This document shows, in pieces, positions 30,744-39,567 of a stretch of 64,000 nt of DNA. Both the position numbers and the translations under genes were made by a program. The notes under the pieces are model-generated. The model had not been told where the DNA came from, ran no database searches, and worked only from the letters and a program-made list of their open reading frames with translations. This DNA is from Mesomycoplasma lagogenitalium (GTDB lineage: Bacteria > Bacillota_I > Bacilli_A > Mycoplasmatales > Metamycoplasmataceae): the NCBI RefSeq assembly GCF_029854295.1, contig NZ_CP122979.1, positions 806,001 through 870,000 on the forward strand, read 5' to 3'. Positions within the stretch are counted from its first letter, which is position 1, and each line of letters opens with the position of its first letter.

Positions 30744-30777
30744 ATAAAGTATAAATACTTTGGGATTTATACTTTAT
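30744..30777. repeat. Perfect 12-bp inverted repeat
   Basis: ATAAAGTATAAA (30744-30755), 10-nt loop TACTTTGGGA, TTTATACTTTAT (30766-30777). No T-run follows on the plus strand, so a protein-binding or processing site is more likely than a terminator. Confidence 0.6.
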
Positions 30778-30797
30778 ATAAATCATCTAAAAATAAA

Positions 30798-30961
30798 GAA
30801 GTTCTCTAACAAACTATCATCTATCAATCAAGAAGTTCTTTAGCAAACTATCATCACTAAATAATAAAAACTTTCATTAAAGAAATGAAAAAACTTTTTT
30901 TATGCCTTAATTGATAGGATGAAAACACTGACAGAGAAGAAATTCTCTAACAAACTATCAT
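30798..30961 (+). repeat. Three copies of a 23-bp motif
   Basis: Consensus GAAGTTCTCTAACAAACTAT followed by CAT. Copies: 30798-30820, 30832-30854 (two mismatches), 30939-30961 (one mismatch). The first two are 34 bp apart in direct tandem; the third lies beyond a terminator hairpin. Likely recombinase, replication or transfer-origin sites given the ICE end position. Confidence 0.65.
30870..30901 (+). terminator. Intrinsic terminator in the ICE right end
   Basis: ACTTTCATT, short A-rich loop, AATGAAA, then AAAC and T7. It directly follows the two tandem 23-bp motifs. Confidence 0.5.
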
Positions 30962-31084
30962 AAAAGCAAGCATTTTTAAGGCATTTAAGAAGCAAAATAA
31001 GCAATTATTTAAACTGACGGTTAAAAAATTTACTAAAAATGACAAATTTATTTACCAAAACTAAAATATACATTATTATTTATT

Positions 31085-31258
31085 AAAAAGCCAAACTATT
31101 AAACAACCATTAAGCATTATAAAAGCCAATAAAACAATGAAAAATTAGAGCAATAACTTTAACTAGCAACAAAAAAATCTAAAAACAATGTAAAAAATCT
31201 AATATTTATCAAAAAAAGTCAAACTAACAATTGAGCATTTAACAATATAGAAGCCAAA
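31085..31258 (+). repeat. Degenerate ~46-bp direct repeat
   Basis: 31085-31130 and 31212-31258 both read AAAAAG[CT]CAAACTA ... AACAA ... GCATT ... AAGCCAA. About 75% alike by eye. Not coding. Confidence 0.45.
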
Positions 31259-31348
31259 TAGCGATAAAAATCAGTAATTATTATTAAAAAAACAAAATTT
31301 CTTAAAAAAATATTTGGTTTATTTTAAAAAAGATGCTATAATTTTTAT

Positions 31349-31461
31349 AAGCAACCTTAAAAAAGGTGATACTATAGATTTTCATCTATCTAAAATAAAA
31401 TTTCTCTTTAATTAACGATAAAAAAGCAGATATTAAAAGAAAAATATCTTTTATTTTTTTT
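31349..31461 (+). ncRNA. Candidate small RNA across the right ICE border, copy 2
   Basis: Extended -10 box TGCTATAAT (31334-31342) predicts a start near 31349, right at the terminal motif. Hairpins: ACCTT-AAAA-AAGGT, ATAGAT-TTTC-ATCTAT, and a terminator GATATT/AATATC with T-run near 31430-31461. If real, the ICE end reads outward and the RNA would differ after excision. Confidence 0.4.
31350..31373 (-). repeat. Right ICE terminal inverted motif
   Basis: AGCAACC, 9 nt, GTGATACT: the inverse of the motif at 4678-4700 (spacer 8). It sits at the edge where conserved chromosomal genes resume. Confidence 0.55.
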
Positions 31462-31513
31462 ATTAAATATTTTTTTGTTAGTTTTAAAAAATAAATAAAG
31501 TAAAATTAAAAAT

Positions 31514-32362
31514 ATGAAAAAAATTATTGCAACTTTTAATGATCAAAATAGAACATTATACAAATTTATAATTAAGCATTTTAATAAAGTTCCTTTATCA
31601 AAAATAGAAAAAATATTTAGAAAAAAAGATATTAAAGTTAACGGAACTAAAACAAACAATAAAAAATATTTAGTTATGGAAAATGATGTAGTTGAAATTT
31701 ATGGTTTAGATGAAAAATTAGAAAATAGTAATAAAATAAATTTATTAAATTCAAATTTAAAAATTGATTTTAATGTAATTTACGAAGATAAAAATATTTT
31801 AATAGTAAATAAAAAAAATAATATTGCAATTCACGGAGAAGATAATTGTTTAGATAATCAAGTATTACAATATTTAAAATTTATTCAAAATTCTTCTTTT
31901 GTTCCATCGCACATTGGAAGAATTGATAAAAGCACTTCGGGGATTGTTGTTTATGCAAAAAACTATCATTCGCTTGTTCAATTAAAAGAAAAACAAAGTA
32001 ATTTTGATAAAATTTACATATTTAAATCAGATATTAAAATAGATAAAGAATTTCAAGTTTCATATTTTTTAGAAAAAGATGACAAAAAGATGAAAATGAA
32101 AGTTGTTGAAAAAAGTAATGAACTAGCTATTACTGACTTTTATGAACAAAGTGGGAAAAAATATGCAAAGTTAATTACCGGAAAAAAACACCAAATAAGA
32201 GTTTCTCTTTCAAAATTAGGATTTCCGATCTACGGAGATAAAAAATATGGTGGAAAAAAAGAAAAAAGAGTTTATTTGCATTCACACATACTTAAATTTA
32301 AAAATTTAAATGGTGAATTAAAATATTTAAATGAAAAAGAATTTATTTGTTATCCGAAATGA
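31514..32362 (+). CDS. RluA-family 23S rRNA pseudouridine synthase
   Basis: 282 aa. N-terminal S4 domain (LSKIEKIFRKKDIKVNGTKT) and catalytic motif HIGRIDKSTSGIVVYAKN with Asp as nucleophile. KKHQIRVSLSKLGFPIYGD is the conserved C-terminal block. Converts uridines in 23S rRNA to pseudouridine; RluD and RluC are the nearest forms and cannot be separated here. TAAAAT at 31499-31504 lies only ~10 nt before the ATG and no SD is seen, so the mRNA may be nearly leaderless. This is the first chromosomal gene to the right of the ICE. Confidence 0.9.
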   Translation: MKKIIATFNDQNRTLYKFIIKHFNKVPLSKIEKIFRKKDIKVNGTKTNNKKYLVMENDVVEIYGLDEKLENSNKINLLNSNLKIDFNVIYEDKNILIVNKKNNIAIHGEDNCLDNQVLQYLKFIQNSSFVPSHIGRIDKSTSGIVVYAKNYHSLVQLKEKQSNFDKIYIFKSDIKIDKEFQVSYFLEKDDKKMKMKVVEKSNELAITDFYEQSGKKYAKLITGKKHQIRVSLSKLGFPIYGDKKYGGKKEKRVYLHSHILKFKNLNGELKYLNEKEFICYPK

Positions 32363-32384
32363 TAAATTTTAATTAAGGAGAAAA

Positions 32385-32675
32385 ATGGAACGAAAAAAAA
32401 TTATAGAATTAGCTCAGCTTTTAAAACTTATTCCAACTGAAGAAGTTATTTCTTCTTTAGAACAAGAATTTTCAGAAATAGAAAATATGTTGAATGAATT
32501 TAATAAAATTAATGTTGATAATGTACAACCCTTAGCGAGATTATCTGATGTTATTGAATTAAATTTAAGAGAAGATATTCCTGAAAATAAAGAGCAAAAT
32601 AAGCAAATTATTTTAAATAACGCAAGTGAATCGAATGAAGATTTTGTAAAAATAGAAAGGGTTATTAATGATTAA
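32385..32675 (+). CDS. gatC: Asp/Glu-tRNA amidotransferase subunit C
   Basis: 96 aa, normal for GatC. Shows ELAQLLKLIPTEEVISSLEQEF and the conserved VDNVQPLARLSDVIELNLRED (VePt.h.ld..n.lReD pattern). Stabilises the GatAB complex that converts mischarged Glu-tRNA(Gln) to Gln-tRNA(Gln). AAGGAG precedes ATG 32385; its end overlaps gatA by 8 bp, forming gatC-gatA-gatB. Confidence 0.9.
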   Translation: MERKKIIELAQLLKLIPTEEVISSLEQEFSEIENMLNEFNKINVDNVQPLARLSDVIELNLREDIPENKEQNKQIILNNASESNEDFVKIERVIND

Positions 32676-33993
32676 AATTAAAGGTGATTTTGAAAAAGCA
32701 AAAAAAGAAATGATTAACGATAAAAATAATGCAGTTAGTCATATATTCGAAAATGCAAAAAATAACTCCGGTATATTAGAAAAAAGTGTTTTTACTATAA
32801 AAGATGTATTTGCCAATTTTTGTGCAAAAACTCAAGCTTCATCATTTATACTCAAAGATTTTCATGCCAATTATAATGCAACCGTTATTCAAAAACTTTT
32901 AGATGCAGGAGCTAGTCCGGTTGCTAAAGTTAATTGCGATGAATTAGCATTAGGTGGTGAAGGAATTTACTCCCACTGAGGAATTATCGCTAATCCTTTA
33001 AATTTAAAAAGAAAAGTAGGAGGTTCTTCTTCCGGTTCAGCAGCGACATTAACTGAAAATATAAGTTTTGCTCTTGCATCCGATACAGGTGATTCTGTTC
33101 GTTTACCTGCTTCATTTATTGGAAAAGTTGGCTTTAAACCAACTTATGGAGCTGTTTCAAGATTTGGAATGTTTGCATATGCATCATCACTAGATACTGT
33201 TGCATGATTTGCTCATAATGTAAATGACATTATTCAAGTAGCGCAAGCAGTTTATGGAAAAGACGAAAAAGACTTTACATCAAAAAATGTTGAAATTAAA
33301 AATATTAAATTAACTAAACCGCAAAAAATTGGATATTTAAACATTAAAGGTCAACATTTATTAAATAAAGAAATTGAAGATTCTTATTTTAATTTAGTAA
33401 ATAAATTAGCAAAAGAAGTGACGATGGAAAAAATTGAACCTAATGCTGAACTTTTAACTGCCATTAAACCAGTTTATGACATTATTTCTTATTCAGAAGC
33501 ATCATCTAATTTATCTAATTTAAATGGAATTGCATTCGGTCAAAGACAAAAGGGGGAAAACTGAGAAGAAATTATGACCAATACCAGAAGTAAGGGGTTT
33601 GGTAAAATGGTTCAAAGAAGATTAATTTTAGGATCGTATTTTTTAGAAAAAGATAATCAAGAAAAATTGTTTTTAAGAGCTCAAAAAATTAGAAGATTAA
33701 TTAAAAATTATTTAGATGATTTACATTCACAATATGATATAGTTATTTACCCGGCTTCCGCTTCAATTGCTCCACTTTTTGATGATAAAAGTAAATATGG
33801 TTATATGGATTATATTTTAACAGGTTCTAATTTAGCAGGAAATCCATCAATCACAATGAAACTTGAAGAAAGCAAAATAGAAAAAATGCCTTTTAATTTA
33901 GCAATCGATGCTAAAAGCAATAATGATAAAAAATTATTAGAATATGCTTTATGAATTGAGCAATTTATTAATAAAGGAGAAAATAATGAATAA
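32668..33993 (+). CDS. gatA: Glutamyl-tRNA(Gln) amidotransferase subunit A
   Basis: 441 aa. Amidase signature: Lys in FTIKDVFA (~50), GGSSSGSAA and the nucleophile Ser in [13 protein letters not shown] form the Ser-cisSer-Lys triad. It supplies ammonia from glutamine. Mycoplasmas lack glutaminyl-tRNA synthetase, so this enzyme is essential. Slightly shorter than the ~480-aa norm at the N-terminus, as in related mollicutes. It overlaps gatC and gatB by 8 bp each. Confidence 0.93.
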
Positions 33994-35401
33994 ATATAAT
34001 GTAGTTATTGGAATTGAAATTCATTTAGAATTAAATACAAAAACTAAAATGTTTTCTTCTGCTGCTAATTCATTTAATCAAAGTCCTAATACTAATGTTG
34101 ATTTAATTGATGTTGCTTATCCAGGAACATTGCCTTTACCAAATAAACAAGCAATTGTAAAGGCAATAAAATTAGCCAAAGCATTAAATATGGAAATCGA
34201 TAACGAGTTGCATTTTGATCGAAAAAATTATTTTTATCCTGATTTACCAAAGGGATTTCAAATTACTCAACAATTTAGACCAATAGGTAAAAATGGGTAT
34301 TTAAAAATTGAAGAAAATAATCAATTACATAAAATTTCAATTGAAAGAATTCACTTAGAAGAAGACACTGCAAAGCAAATTCACACCGAAAATGGAACTT
34401 TTTTAGATTATAATCGTGCTGGAGTACCATTAATTGAAATTGTTTCAAATCCAGTAATAAAAAATGCAGAACAAGCTGCTAAATATGTGGAAGCTATTGC
34501 TAGAATTGCTAAATTTTTAAATATTTCAGATGCTAAATTAGAAGAAGGATCACTAAGAGCTGACATTAATCTTTCACTAAATAAAAAAGATGAGCCTTTT
34601 GGAACTAAAGTAGAAATTAAAAATATTAATTCTATTTCAAATATTAAAAAAGCTATTGAACTAGAAATCAAAGAACAAAGTCAAAAATTAGATAGTAATA
34701 TCAAAATTAAACAGGAAACAAAAAGATTTGACGATGTAAAACAAATTAACATTTCAATGCGGGAAAAAACTGGAGCAATTGATTATCGTTATTTTCCTGA
34801 GCCAAATATTCCAGTAATGAAATTGGAAAAAGAATTTATTAATTCTATTACAATTGAAAAATTACACTGACAATGAGAAGAAGAATTAAAAAATAAATCA
34901 ATTCCTGCTAACTATGTTGAACAATTAATAAATAATTATGAATGACTGTTATTTTTTGACAAAATTAATTTTGTAGATAAATTTAAAGTTGCTAAATTGT
35001 TTTTTTCCGAAATTGTTCCTTTAATTAAAGAAAAAGGATTAAATAATATTAATATAAATGCTGTTGATATTGAAAAAATTTTAAATTTAGAAAAAAATAA
35101 TAAAATTTCTTCAAAACAAGTAAAAGAAATTATTTTATTAAAAGAAAAAGAAAATCTTACAATTGAAAAATTAATTGAAAAATATAATATTAAGCAAATT
35201 GAAGATGATAATTTAATTATTGATTTAATCAATAAATTAATTGAAAGTAATTCACACTTACTTGCTGAATTTGAAAACAGACCAGAAAGAGTAATAAAAT
35301 TCTTTTTAGGGCAGATAATGAAAGAAACTAAAGGACAAGTTAATCCTCAATTGGCAAACGATTTATTGATCAAAACTATCAATATTAAATTAAATAAATA
35401 A
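33986..35401 (+). CDS. gatB: Asp/Glu-tRNA amidotransferase subunit B
   Basis: 471 aa. Starts VVIGIEIHLELNTKTKMFS, typical for GatB; contains DRKNYFYPDLPKGFQITQ, SIERIHLEEDTAKQ and DYNRAGVPLIEIVSNP, and a C-terminal YqeY-like helical domain (about 330-471). Binds the mischarged tRNA and activates the glutamyl group. Start 33986 (AAAGGAG upstream) is preferred over an in-frame upstream ATG at 33944, which lies inside gatA. Followed by a strong terminator. Confidence 0.93.
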
Positions 35402-35414
35402 AAAAAATATAAAT

Positions 35415-35448
35415 AAAAAATAGATCATTAAAAGGTGATCTATTTTTT
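35415..35448. terminator. Bidirectional terminator between gatB and the minus-strand gene
   Basis: Perfect 13-bp stem AAAAAATAGATCA/TGATCTATTTTTT (35415-35427, 35436-35448). The A- and T-tails let it work for both converging genes; it overlaps the last codons of the minus-strand gene. Confidence 0.85.
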
Positions 35449-36066
35449 ATAAGAATTTATCACTTGAGTTTGATAATAATCAAAATTTGAATATGATGAA
35501 AATCGTTCTTCTTTATAATAATCTTCAAAATTGATTATATTAGGAAATTGTTGATTTATTTTTTGTGTCAATTGTTTTAAATTCTGTTCGATTGCATTTT
35601 GAAATTGTGCATCCTTTTTAGTTTCCATGGCAATATAAAATTTTTGATATTCATTTTTATAATTTTCTAAAGAATTTATTTCACCTTTATATTTTTCATT
35701 TAACGCTATTGGAACTGTTAGTCCGACAATTACTATTATGGAACTAATTCCTATATATGTTCACAAATATTTTTTATTTTTAGATCTAGTCACTACAGGA
35801 AAAAATACTAACGGTGCCATAAATAAAATTGGAAGATGCAAAAATAAGTATTTTTTTTGTTTTATTTTTGATGCCATTTCTATATTTATATCAGTAATTC
35901 AAGTTGATACTATATACGATCTTGAAACATAATTTTCATTATTTTCCAAAGCAAAATTTTTTACTTTATTCTGCTCATAAAAATCAATATTTTGATTATT
36001 ATTTACAGGAGCAGTAATTGCCATTACGTTTGTAGTTAAATTTAATAATTCTAACCCTATTTTCAT
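35440..36066 (-). CDS. Hypothetical membrane protein, paralogue of next gene
   Basis: 208 aa. Begins MKIGLELLNLTTNVMAI; two transmembrane segments lie near residues 75-95 and 102-122 and the C-terminal third is soluble (QFPNIINFEDYYKEE). AAAGGAG precedes ATG 36066. Its neighbour on the same strand shares layout and motifs (MKI-x-L-x-ILNLT, QINxxFPxIINFxxF). Likely surface-exposed paralogues of unknown role. No family recognised. Confidence 0.7.
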
Positions 36067-36104
36067 TTTTCTCCTTTAGTCAAAGTATAAATAAAATAAT
36101 TTAT

Positions 36105-36767
36105 TTAAATATTTTTTCATAATTTATTATTAAATTCTTTATAGTAAGTAAAATTTTTATTTGGAAAATCTTCAATTCAGTCGGTTTCGAATTCATAAAA
36201 ATTTATAATTCCTGGAAATTTTTCATTTATCTGATCTACAAGTTCTTTTAATTTATTTTTAGCAACTGGCTCGTATTTTGCATCATTGTATTGATGCATT
36301 GCAAGAAAAAACTTGTTAAAATCATTTTGATAATTTCTTAAAAGCTCTTGTTTATTATTTTTTATAACATAAACAGTGATTACTACAACTAAATTAATAG
36401 CAAAAGTTGAAAGTAATACTGAATAATAAATTCGCCTAAATTTTTTACTTTTTTCTTTTAATGTTCACAAATTTACAATCAGCACAGTAACAAGACTTAA
36501 AGCAGGGGTTATAGCTAGATATGCTAAATTATTTTCTGAGCTTTTACTTCTTATTTCTATATCTTTAATTCAACTTTTAACAACATCTCTTTGAACTTTG
36601 GTAAATAAACCATCTTTATCTGCAAATGTTTTTAATATTTTATTATTATTTAATTGTTCATTTTCTAATTTACCATCAAAAGTTAATACATCATTATTAA
36701 CAGCATTTGAAACAATGACCGATGGAACACTTGCTGTTAAATTCAATATATTTAAAGCTATTTTCAT
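36105..36767 (-). CDS. Hypothetical membrane protein, paralogue
   Basis: 220 aa. N-terminus MKIALNILNLTASVPSVIVS; two membrane spans near residues 92-112 and 123-145; C-terminal QINEKFPGIINFYEFETDW parallels the sister gene. ATG 36767 follows AAAAGGAG; an in-frame upstream ATG at 36809 lacks an SD. It is 38 bp upstream of its paralogue and transcribed with it, divergent from rplK. A small tandem family in this organism. Confidence 0.7.
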
Positions 36768-36940
36768 TTTTCTCCTTTTATTATGGATATAACTATTTAA
36801 ATTATACAAAAAGAAAGAATTGAATCATGATATTGATTAAAATTAATTTATTAAATTTGGATTTTAATAGTCTGTTTATCAAATTAACATTTAATACTAA
36901 ATAATTAGTATTTAAAATTTTGTTTTTTGACAAAAAATAG

Positions 36941-37022
36941 TATAATACAAAAGCAATATTTATATTGCCTTAGTGGGAGAGAAATCGCTAGAACCACCAA
37001 GAGATTAGAAAGGATGCTCGCA
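36941..37022 (+). promoter_or_regulatory. rplK-rplA promoter and leader
   Basis: TATAAT at 36941-36946 gives a ~70-nt leader. It contains GTGGG (36973-36977) able to pair with CCACC (36994-36998), and ends AAAGGATGCTCGCAATG. In bacteria ribosomal protein L1 represses this operon by binding a structured leader, so this is the likely place; the exact L1 site is not proven here. A TTGACA at 36927 is too close to the -10 to be its partner. Confidence 0.5.
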
Positions 37023-37610
37023 ATGGCAAAAGAAATAGTACGTGTTGCTAAATTGCAATTTAATGCCGGGCAAGCTAAACCAGGACCTGCATTAGCGGGT
37101 TTAGGAATTGTTATGCCTGAATTTACAAGACAATTTAACGACCAAACTAGAGATAGAGGTAGCGAACCAGTTCCTGTTGCTATTACTATCTATAAAGATA
37201 AATCATTTGATTTTAAATTATTTACATCACCTGCTTCATATAAAATTAAACAAGCTGCAAAAATTGAATCTGGTTCTTCAAATTCTAAAACCAAAATTGT
37301 TGCAACAATTACTTTACAACAATTAGAAGAAATTGCTAAATATAAACTTATTGATTTAAATACAGATTCTTTAGAAAAAGCAATGCACATCGTTGCTGGA
37401 ACAGCAAGAAACATGGGAGTCTTAATCGAAGGATGAGACAATGTTGTTGAAGCTAAAAAAGAAGCTGCAAGACTAGCTAAAGAACAAGCAATTGCAGATG
37501 CGGCGCTTGCTAAATTAGAAGAAGATGCGAAAGCTGCTGCTGAATCAAGCAAAGAATTTGTTGAAGCTGAAGTTGTAACTGAAAAATCTAACGAAAGCGA
37601 AGAAGAATAA
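37023..37610 (+). CDS. rplK: 50S ribosomal protein L11 with C-terminal extension
   Basis: 195 aa. MAKEIVRVAKLQFNAGQAKPGPALAGLG is the conserved L11 opening; TKIVATITLQQLEEIAKYK and IVAGTARNMGVLIEG end the normal ~141-aa protein. About 50 extra residues follow, Ala/Glu-rich and probably helical. Start is the ATG after AAAGGATG at 37023, not the open frame that runs further upstream. Part of the GTPase-associated centre of the ribosome. One base separates it from rplA. Confidence 0.93.
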
Positions 37611-37611
37611 A

Positions 37612-38301
37612 ATGAGAAAAATTGGTAAAAAACTTCAAAATGCTAAAAAACTAGTTGAAAAAGAAAAAGTTTATTCACTAGAAGAAGCGATGGAGTTAGT
37701 TAAAAAAACTTCATATGCAAAATTTGATGCTTCAGTTGATTTAGCAATTAGATTAAATTTAGATACAAGAAAAGCAGACCAACAATTAAGAGGAGCAGTT
37801 GTTTTACCACACGGAACAGGTAAAACAGTTAGAGTATTAGTAGCTACTGATAATCCAGAAATGCAAAAAGCTTCAAAAGAAGCGGGAGCTGATTTAGTTT
37901 ATACAACAGGTGAATTAGAAGAAACATTAAAAACTGATAAATTTGATTTTGATGTTATGGTAGTTGATCCGAAAATGATGCCAGTTTTAGGAAAATATGG
38001 AAAAAAACTTGGACCTAAAGGATTAATGCCTAACCCAAAAACAGGAACTGTTACTCCTACCCCTGCAAAAGCAGTGGAGGAAATTAAAAAAGGTAAAGCA
38101 AATTATAGAGCAGATAAATCCGGAATTGTTCATTCACTAATTGGAAAAACATCAATGTCTGTTCAACAATTAGCAGAAAATGCTCAAACATTAATTTCAT
38201 TAATTAAAAAATTAAAACCAAGCGTTGTTAAAGGTGCTTATGTTTTAAATTTAACAGTTTCTGCATCTATGGGACCTTCAATTAAAATTAAATTTGATTA
38301 A
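37612..38301 (+). CDS. rplA: 50S ribosomal protein L1
   Basis: 229 aa, full length. Shows KFDASVDLAIRLNLDTRKAD, RGAVVLPHGTGKTVRVLVA, MMPVLGKYGKKLGPKGLMPN and the C-terminal LKPSVVKGAYVLNLTVSASM, all L1 hallmarks. Binds 23S rRNA at the L1 stalk and may repress its own operon through the leader. Terminator follows at 38310. Confidence 0.95.
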   Translation: MRKIGKKLQNAKKLVEKEKVYSLEEAMELVKKTSYAKFDASVDLAIRLNLDTRKADQQLRGAVVLPHGTGKTVRVLVATDNPEMQKASKEAGADLVYTTGELEETLKTDKFDFDVMVVDPKMMPVLGKYGKKLGPKGLMPNPKTGTVTPTPAKAVEEIKKGKANYRADKSGIVHSLIGKTSMSVQQLAENAQTLISLIKKLKPSVVKGAYVLNLTVSASMGPSIKIKFD

Positions 38302-38309
38302 TAATATTT

Positions 38310-38331
38310 AAAACTCCGCGAAGGAGTTTTT
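38310..38331 (+). terminator. Intrinsic terminator of rplK-rplA
   Basis: AAAACTCC-GCGAA-GGAGTTTT with T-rich tail. A second AT-rich hairpin with T15 follows near 38353-38398. Confidence 0.85.
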
Positions 38332-38467
38332 ATTTTAAAAACGATTTTTTTAAAGTAATTTTTTAATTTAAATGAAATTACTTTTTTTTTTTTTTTTGTT
38401 TTTTAATACAATATATAGGATAGTTTAATTTTGTATTTATACTATCATAATTAAATAAAGGAGAAAA

Positions 38468-38656
38468 ATGTCTCAATTTTTATACTATTCTTGAATAGTT
38501 TTTGCAATTTTTGCAGGAATTTGACTTGTAGGATTAGTTCTTTCATTTGTTTTCAAATCGCCATTTTTAAGAAAAATTGTTTGATTTGCTTTAATAGTGG
38601 TTGCTATTTATCTACTAGTAAATGCAGGAATTCAAATATATCATTCCTATAGCTAA
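38468..38656 (+). CDS. Small two-pass membrane protein
   Basis: 62 aa, two hydrophobic helices (8-32, 38-58) joined by FKSPFLRK; Trp codons are TGA. AAAGGAG precedes ATG 38468. Stands alone between terminators with its own transcript. No recognised family. Confidence 0.6.
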
Positions 38657-38703
38657 AAAACAAGAATTTTAGTATTTAGAATTTACAAAATTCCATATAA
38701 TAA

Positions 38704-38726
38704 AGCCCTTTTTCAAAAGGGTTTTT
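38704..38726 (+). terminator. Intrinsic terminator
   Basis: CCCTTTT-TC-AAAAGGG followed by T5; ends the small membrane-protein transcript. Confidence 0.75.
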
Positions 38727-38728
38727 AT

Positions 38729-38775
38729 TTTTTATTTATTTATTTATTTATATTGCTATAATAATAAAGGGGGGG
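38729..38775 (+). promoter_or_regulatory. Lipoprotein promoter with TTTA repeats and G7 tract
   Basis: Tandem TTTA units end just before TGCTATAAT (-10 box 38757-38762). A run of seven G (38769-38775) lies at the predicted transcript start, four bases before the ATG, and would double as the ribosome site. Both repeats are slippage-prone. Confidence 0.6.
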
Positions 38776-38778
38776 TAT

Positions 38779-39513
38779 ATGAAAAAAATATCAAAATTAA
38801 TGTTTATACCAGTACTATCAACTATGATTTTTACTTCGTGTACTAAAATCGAAAATAAAACAGAAGAGAAAAGAAATGAGCAAAAAGTGGACAAACAAAA
38901 AACAGAAAATGAAATTGCTTATGATAATTTTGTTAATCAAGTTAATGATTTAAAACAATCAAATAATTCATCACTATATATAAGATTTGATGATAAACAA
39001 TTTACTAAAAAAACTTCAGAAAATTATGCATATTATAATTGAGACAAAAATTATAAAGAAAAACATTATCTTCTTAGTGATTTAAAATCACTTGAAGAAA
39101 ATTTAAAAAATAATAAAGCAAATGCAACAAAACAAATTGAAGAAATTCAAAAAATAGCAAAAGAAAAACAGTTAGACTTAAATAATTATGATTTTTTAGT
39201 TTGATATAAAACTATTAGAACAAGATTATTTGAAAAAAATCCTCTATCACTTGCTTTAAAAGCTGAAGGAGAAAATTTAAAATTATTTAGTGCAGAATGT
39301 TCCTCATTTAATGGGTGTGGTGATTATTCAGAACCCATAACTGGAGAAAAATATGCTAAAACTTTTATTTATGTATTTTTTGTTCCAAAAACACAAAATT
39401 TACAAGCTGATGTAAAAATAGCTACAAATCATTTAGTAGATAAAGAAAAAGCATTAAATTTATTAAATGATAAGTCTTTATTATGACTATCAGAAATAAA
39501 AGTTGAAATTTAA
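38779..39513 (+). CDS. Lipoprotein
   Basis: 244 aa. Signal peptide MKKISKLMFIPVLSTM with lipobox IFTSC, then a highly charged linker and a soluble domain of unknown type (LNNYDFLVWYKTIRTRLF). Surface lipoprotein of mycoplasma type. The G7 run at the start and TTTA repeats in the promoter suggest variable expression. Terminator follows at 39541. Confidence 0.8.
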
Positions 39514-39540
39514 AAAATGCTTAAATTTTATAAAATAAAA

Positions 39541-39562
39541 GCGGGGAAGCCCGCCTTTTTTA
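39541..39562 (+). terminator. GC-rich intrinsic terminator
   Basis: GCGGG-GAAG-CCCGC followed by a T-run. It lies between converging genes. Confidence 0.8.
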
Positions 39563-39567
39563 TTATT

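Larger units (their letters stand above)
4678..31373. mobile_element. Mycoplasma integrative conjugative element (ICE), ~26.7 kb
   Basis: The block lies between gyrB and an rluD-like housekeeping gene. It contains a VirB4-like ATPase, a VirB6-like membrane protein, a pilin-like protein, SSB, an HU-like protein, a large surface protein, a lipoprotein and a transposase-like protein; this set and order is typical of mycoplasma ICEs. Proposed ends come from a motif seen inverted at both edges: AGTATCAC-N8-GGTTGCT at 4678-4700 and AGCAACC-N9-GTGATACT at 31350-31373. The implied size fits known mycoplasma ICEs (about 20-37 kb). I could not find a matching 8-bp target duplication outside these ends, so exact borders are uncertain. 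No VirD4 or relaxase homologue was recognised. Confidence 0.85.
30474..31513. other. ~1 kb non-coding right end of the ICE and junction
   Basis: No credible gene on either strand. Contents: a candidate RNA (30592-30679), a 12-bp stem hairpin (30744-30777), three copies of a 23-bp motif (30798-30961), a terminator (30870-30901), a degenerate ~46-bp direct repeat (31085-31258), the right terminal motif (31350-31373), and a second candidate RNA ending near 31461. Confidence 0.7.

Noticed and set aside
30798-30961. CRISPR array or tracrRNA-like locus in the ICE right end
   Set aside because: Only three short motif copies at irregular spacing, no 30-nt spacers, and no cas gene in the window.
30798-30961. 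Type III (RNA antitoxin) toxin-antitoxin locus
   Set aside because: Tandem units and a terminator are there, but no toxin gene follows on either strand.
36927-36946. TTGACA plus TATAAT as a classical promoter before rplK
   Set aside because: The boxes are only 8 bp apart; only the TATAAT is kept as -10.
37190-37552. Long minus-strand frame opposite rplK
   Set aside because: Antisense shadow of a conserved ribosomal gene with Ala/Ser-rich nonsense composition.
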